Assembly (NCBI RefSeq): GCF_003112575.1
Contig: NZ_BEWC01000016.1
Coordinates: 1-42,968, forward strand
Direction: 5' to 3'
DNA from: Streptomyces ardesiacus
GTDB lineage: Bacteria > Actinomycetota > Actinomycetes > Streptomycetales > Streptomycetaceae
Length of the DNA: 42,968 nt
In this document: positions 39,174 through 42,968 of the stretch, piece after piece
Numbering within the stretch: position 1 is the stretch's first letter
Layout of the letters: each line of letters opens with the position of its first letter
Program-made: the position numbers and the translations under genes
The notes under the pieces: model-generated
The model's database searches: none
Told to the model about the DNA's origin: nothing
Seen by the model: only the letters and a program-made list of their open reading frames with translations

Positions 39174-40748
39174 TCAGTGTCCTTCGTCGTCAGCGCCGTC
39201 GTGGGGGGTGGGGTGGGCGGCGGGGGTGTGGATGGCGTCGGCGGAGGCTTGCGAGGGCGGCTCCCCCTCCCGGCCCCGTCGGGTACCGGCCGCCCAGGCG
39301 GCGGCGACGGCGGGACGGCCCGGCTCGGTGTCGTCCGGGGCGGCGGGGCGGCGCACGGGAGCGGGCGCGGTGGAGCGCCGGCGGACGGTGAGACCGCTGG
39401 CGGTGGTGGTGGCCGAGGGGGCGGCGGGAGTGGCGGAAGGTGCGGGCGGGACCGCCGACGCGGGTACGGCGGCGGGCACGGCCGGTTCGGGGGCGGAGAC
39501 GGGCGTGGGGGAGGGCGCGGCGGGAGGCGTGGCCGCCGTCCGGCCCGGGGCCTCCGGCGCGTCCCGGTCCGCTTCCTGGGCGGCGGCCGGGGCCGTCTTC
39601 TGCGGCAGCGCCCGGGACACGGCCTGCGGCGCCGGCTGGGCCGCCGACGGGTCGACGATCAGGTTCTTCGGCAGGACGACCATGGCCCGGGTCCCCTGAT
39701 AGATGTTGGGCGCGGTCAGCTCGACGCGGAAGCCGTAGTTCTCCGCCAGCAGCGACGCCACGCGCAGCCCGGTCTGGGGGTGGGCGCCCAGGCGGGTGAT
39801 GTCGTCGCGCTGCTCGCCGGACATCACGTCGCTGGCCCACAGCAGCCGCTCGTCGTCCATGCGCAGCCCCGCGTCGTCCACGATCAGGAAGCAGGCGTGG
39901 TGCCCCTGCTCCAGCGAGACGTGGACACTGGCGGCGGGCGGCGAGTAGCGCAGCGCGTTGTCCAGCAGGACGGCGAGCGCGTGCACGACCGCCTCCACGG
40001 CGCGGCCCTCGACCACCACGGACCCCATCTCGGGGTGCCTGATCCGCTCGTACCCCTCGATCCGGCCCATGGCCGCCCGCACGATGTCGGTCAACGTGGT
40101 GGCGGGCCAGCGCCGGGACAGCTTGTCCCCGGCCAGCACGGCGTACCCGGACGCCGTGAGCAGCATCTGCTGCGCGAGGTGGTCGATCTCCACGAGCGTC
40201 GCGTACGCCTCGTCCGAGATGTGCCGCCGTACGCCCTGGCTGACGGCCCGGCCAAGTTTCGCCGCGCGGGCCACGACGTTGTTGGCGAAGCCGCGCACCG
40301 CGGCCCGGGCCACGCCGACCGCCTCGTGCCGTACCTGCGCGATCTGCCGCTCGGCGTCGTGCCGCACCTGCTCGACGGCATGGTCCGCGGCCTGCTGGGC
40401 GGCCGTCCGCTCCTGGGCGCGCACGTCCCCCACCACCGCGGCCACCGCGCCGGGCACCGCGCGCAGCCGCTCGGCGAGCGGCGTTCCGTCGAGCTGCGCC
40501 GGTACCGGCAGCCCGCCCTCGGGACCCGCGCCGCCCGGCCCGCCCTTGGCCACCGCCGGGATCACGGTGGACGCGAGGTGCCCCACGCACTGCTCGGCGG
40601 CGACGAGTTGCAGGGTGAGCCGGTCGGCGTGGTCGCGCAGTTGCTCGGCCCGGCGCCGGGCCTGCTCGCCCTTGCGCCGGAAGTACCACGCGGCCCCGAC
40701 TCCGGCTACCGCCAGTACGGCGGTGACGGTCACTATCAGTTCAGTCAT
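39174..40748 (-). CDS. cvnA: Conservon sensor kinase CvnA
   Basis: A 524-residue histidine kinase-like protein. One membrane helix lies at 4-22; a coiled coil runs about 25-170; a possible H-box His190 lies in EIDHLAQQML. The ATPase N-box LLDNALRYSPP carries Asn264 and the G1 box is DDAGLRM (291-297). Residues about 375-524 are a Pro/Ala-rich tail. Like other CvnA proteins it lacks a large extracellular sensor domain. It heads the six-gene unit cvnA-B-C-D-CYP157-CYP154. The 455 bases before it hold the promoter. Confidence 0.93.
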   Translation of the reverse strand: MTELIVTVTAVLAVAGVGAAWYFRRKGEQARRRAEQLRDHADRLTLQLVAAEQCVGHLASTVIPAVAKGGPGGAGPEGGLPVPAQLDGTPLAERLRAVPGAVAAVVGDVRAQERTAAQQAADHAVEQVRHDAERQIAQVRHEAVGVARAAVRGFANNVVARAAKLGRAVSQGVRRHISDEAYATLVEIDHLAQQMLLTASGYAVLAGDKLSRRWPATTLTDIVRAAMGRIEGYERIRHPEMGSVVVEGRAVEAVVHALAVLLDNALRYSPPAASVHVSLEQGHHACFLIVDDAGLRMDDERLLWASDVMSGEQRDDITRLGAHPQTGLRVASLLAENYGFRVELTAPNIYQGTRAMVVLPKNLIVDPSAAQPAPQAVSRALPQKTAPAAAQEADRDAPEAPGRTAATPPAAPSPTPVSAPEPAVPAAVPASAVPPAPSATPAAPSATTTASGLTVRRRSTAPAPVRRPAAPDDTEPGRPAVAAAWAAGTRRGREGEPPSQASADAIHTPAAHPTPHDGADDEGH

Positions 40749-41203
40749 CAGGTCCTCACGGATCGGAAGCCGTCGGTGTGGGCGAGGGTGGCCGAGGCGG
40801 GACGGCGCGCGGGGACGGGGCGCCGGCCGGCCCGATGACGACCGGGCTCAACGGGCGGATGCGGACCCGCGTCTGTTCCGGGCACCGCGGGCCGCGGAGT
40901 CGGCAGCGACGCGGGGGGCGGCGAAGGCGCACGACATGGAACTCCCAGGAACACGCGAGGGCCGGTACGAGCAGGGGGCGCCGACGACGCGGACTCGCAG
41001 CGGCAGGGGACCGAAAAGGCGCCCCGACCACCACGAACTCCCGTATCCGCGGTCGGCGTTCGACGTACAGGAGTGGACACTACCGCTTGTGCTCACCCCT
41101 CGTGGCAGCCTCGTGACCACGAGCTGGAACCGTCGGGGGTTTGACGCGAAAAATGCCCGGATGGCGGCCGGACGCCTTTGGCCGAAAAGGGCGTTGGACG
41201 CGT
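40749..41203. other. Control region upstream of the conservon
   Basis: No credible gene in 455 bases. Open frames here have poor codon bias and no ribosome sites. From about 41080 to 41170 the sequence is less GC-rich and holds the CTCGTG repeats described separately. It should contain the promoter of cvnA. Confidence 0.45.
41110..41123. promoter_or_regulatory. Palindrome CTCGTG-AC-CACGAG
   Basis: A perfect 6-bp dyad, with a further CTCGTGG at 41099-41105 eleven bases upstream, in the control region of cvnA. Operator candidate; factor unknown. Confidence 0.4.
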
Positions 41204-41232
41204 GGGCGGGGTCCTGCTAAAGGACCCCGCCC
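41204..41232 (-). terminator. Terminator of the large coiled-coil gene
   Basis: A perfect 12-bp stem, GGGCGGGGTCCT (41204-41215) with its complement at 41221-41232, and a 5-base loop, nine bases beyond the stop at 41241. Confidence 0.85.
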
Positions 41233-41240
41233 CGTCGCGC

Positions 41241-42968
41241 TCAGGAGCCGAGCTGGTCCGTGATCTCCTTGATCCAGTCGGCCTTCCGGTCCGGGTCCGC
41301 GAAGCTCGCCCTCCACTGGGCCGGACTCTGCCCGTGGTCGTCGGGACCTGCCTTGAGCAGCACCAGGAGTTCCTCGGCGGAGCGGCGCAGCTCGGGCTGG
41401 GTGTCGGGCCGCGACAGCATGGCGTAGAGCTTGTGCGCCGCCAGCTGGCGCTTGTACCTCGACACCTTCTTCCAGACCTTCATGGCGTGCTTCAGCGATT
41501 CCCAGGTGGGCTTCGCCTCCGGCACCTCCTCGCCGTGCGGCGTGTAGCGCTCGGGGTGGTGGGCCTCGTTGAAGCGCCCGATGCCCGACCGGACACCCTT
41601 GTAGCCGGCGGTGACGACGACCAGACCCGCCCCCACGGCGGCGACGATCCATCCGGCCGGGTTGGACGCGAGGGCCCCGGTGGCGACGATGGCCACGGTC
41701 GCGATGCCTCCCGCGCCCTTCAGCCCTTCGCCCAGGCCGCCCGTCCCCTCCTTGAATATCTTGGAGGCCTGCTTCTTCGTCGCGAGCTTCTTGGTCGCGT
41801 CCACGGTCCTCGCGTCGTCCAGGGCCTGGAGGTAGGGGAGTTTGACCCGCACCTCGCGCTCCACCGCCGCCTCGTAGGTCCGCACGGCGGCGTGCAGGGC
41901 CTCCTGCGCCCCCTCCCGAGGGCGTCCCTGAGTCAACTCCCTCTGCAACGCCAGGACCTCGTCGTACGCGGCCTTGGCGCGTCGTTCCTCGGCGTCCGCC
42001 GGAGCCTTCAGGCCGGTCAGCAGCCCGGCGTGGGCGGTCTCGGCGTCCGGGAGCCTCTTCAGTTGCCGGCGCTTGTGGATCGCCATGCCGGCCTTGCGGA
42101 AGGCACGCACGCTCTTCGCCACACCGGCGACACCGCTGAGCACACCGCTCGCCTCGGCGGAGGCCGCGGTGCTCGCCACGCCCTCGACCTTGATCGCCTC
42201 CTTGGCGACCGCACCGGCGTTGGCACCCGTACTGGCGACGCTCGTGGCCGCGTCGGCCGCCTTGACCTTGGCCTTCCTGCGCGCGTTGTGGAACCCGGCG
42301 CCCGCCCTCTTCTGCAGGGACGTCCTCAGGTTCCGGAGCGCGTCCGCGACGCTGGCCCCGAGGGCGAGGAGCTCCACGCCGGTGCTCAGCGTCGCGCCGG
42401 AGACCCCCACGGCGGCGGCGTCGTGCTTCAGGGCGGAGGCCGACGACGCCCCGGCGGCCTCCGCCGCGGTGGCGTCCGGCCTCGCGGCGGTGGCCGCCTG
42501 TTCCGTCGCCTTCTGGCCGAGGCCCGCGGCGGTGGGCGCCTGAACACCCTTGCCCAGGGCGTCCACGGGATCGAGGGTCCGCTTCCCCAGGTCCGCGTTC
42601 TCGGCGATCTCCTTCAGCCGATCGCTCTTCTTCCCCGCGGGGGCCTTCTCGGTGCGCCGCGTCTCTTCTCCGCCGGTGCCTTCGGCCGCGGTGACCCGCG
42701 CCGCGTCCCGGGCGGTGTCCAGCTCCGCCTGGAGGCCGGGGGTGATGTCCAGGCCGTGGGTGCCGGATTCGGAGCCGCGCCGGGTGAGGGCGGCGGGGTC
42801 GGGCCGGGTGTCGGTGTCGGAACCGCGCCGGGCGCGGTGTGAGGGGGTGAAGCGCGCCGCGAGCGCGGCCGCACGGCGTGCCGCCGCCTCCTCCGCGGCG
42901 GCACGTTCGGCGGCGCGGCGTGCCTGCTCCCGGGCGGTGTCGAGCTGCGCCCGGAGGTCGGGGTTGAC
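41241..42968 (-). CDS. Large coiled-coil protein, C-terminal part only
   Basis: The frame is open to the window edge, so 575 residues are visible and the start lies beyond 42968. A GTG at 42566 is only internal. The first part is charged and Ala/Arg/Glu-rich with a repeated unit: NPDLRAQLDTAREQARRAAE and TPGLQAELDTARDAARVTA; RRGSDTDTR and RRGSESGTH also recur. A long Ala-rich helical region follows, then two close hydrophobic stretches (GGIATVAIVATGALASNPAG; AAVGAGLVVVTAGYKG), and a folded-looking C-terminus ending DWIKEITDQLGS. I do not recognise a family. It may be a large surface, secreted or injected protein; no catalytic motif is visible. Confidence 0.7.
   Translation of the reverse strand, partial: VNPDLRAQLDTAREQARRAAERAAAEEAAARRAAALAARFTPSHRARRGSDTDTRPDPAALTRRGSESGTHGLDITPGLQAELDTARDAARVTAAEGTGGEETRRTEKAPAGKKSDRLKEIAENADLGKRTLDPVDALGKGVQAPTAAGLGQKATEQAATAARPDATAAEAAGASSASALKHDAAAVGVSGATLSTGVELLALGASVADALRNLRTSLQKRAGAGFHNARRKAKVKAADAATSVASTGANAGAVAKEAIKVEGVASTAASAEASGVLSGVAGVAKSVRAFRKAGMAIHKRRQLKRLPDAETAHAGLLTGLKAPADAEERRAKAAYDEVLALQRELTQGRPREGAQEALHAAVRTYEAAVEREVRVKLPYLQALDDARTVDATKKLATKKQASKIFKEGTGGLGEGLKGAGGIATVAIVATGALASNPAGWIVAAVGAGLVVVTAGYKGVRSGIGRFNEAHHPERYTPHGEEVPEAKPTWESLKHAMKVWKKVSRYKRQLAAHKLYAMLSRPDTQPELRRSAEELLVLLKAGPDDHGQSPAQWRASFADPDRKADWIKEITDQLGS

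Noticed and set aside
35271..40748. Biosynthetic gene cluster around the two P450s
   Set aside because: No PKS, NRPS, terpene synthase or tailoring genes are nearby; the arrangement is that of a conservon.
40848..41120. A 90-codon minus-strand frame upstream of cvnA
   Set aside because: Ser/Arg/Gly-rich with poor codon bias, no ribosome site, and it covers the AT-richer promoter part.

Overview
The window is high-GC actinobacterial chromosomal DNA, almost certainly from a Streptomyces. The evidence is extreme third-position G/C bias, frequent GTG starts, a DasR-type nag PTS locus, a conservon (cvn) with paired P450s, and a core gene order shared with other actinobacteria. Nearly all of it reads as conserved chromosome. 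I see no prophage, insertion sequence, CRISPR array or large biosynthetic cluster. The last gene runs off the right edge.

Left part (1-16.0 kb): an RDD membrane protein, a small membrane protein and a secreted M6 (immune inhibitor A-like) metalloprotease come first, then a small hypothetical gene. The divergent pair pncB-pncA / clpS-DUF2017 follows, then an amino-acid permease. Next are mec, a Cys-containing leader peptide, cysO and cysM (the thiocarboxylate route to cysteine), and a metallo-beta-lactamase protein of the Rv1339 type. The order pncB, clpS, DUF2017, mec, cysO, cysM, MBL, rph, rdgB matches, as I recall it, the Rv1330c-Rv1341 region of Mycobacterium tuberculosis. Here the N-acetylglucosamine PTS genes nagE2, nagE1 and nagF sit between the MBL gene and rph. 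Three DasR-type dre operators flank the PTS promoters.

Middle (16-33 kb): two coupled small membrane genes, rph, a putative lipoprotein gene and rdgB. Then comes an unusual tRNA gene with anticodon UAG but a class I (short variable loop) fold. A partly frame-scrambled HNH gene overlaps it. After that: bcp, DUF3618 with a GroES-like gene, a guanidine-III riboswitch in front of an SMR guanidinium exporter, a bifunctional penicillin-binding protein, a three-gene ABC-2 exporter, a DUF1707 protein, an SGNH hydrolase, DUF445, an MFS transporter and a VOC protein.

Right part (33-43 kb): a small membrane gene, an alpha/beta hydrolase with an Asp nucleophile, and a carboxymuconolactone decarboxylase-family gene behind a sequence matching the ECF41 sigma-factor promoter. 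A complete conservon follows, cvnA-B-C-D plus a CYP157-like and a CYP154-like P450, all on the minus strand with stop/start overlaps. The last item is the C-terminal part of a large coiled-coil protein of unknown function.

Regulation is readable in places. There are twelve strong intergenic hairpins, three dre sites, one riboswitch, one leader peptide, one ECF41-type promoter, and several TAGGNT-like -10 hexamers placed so that transcripts would be leaderless. The most interesting items are the class I UAG-anticodon tRNA, the cysO leader peptide, the CysO C-terminus that extends past Gly-Gly, the ECF41 promoter, and the ExxR-less P450 in the conservon.
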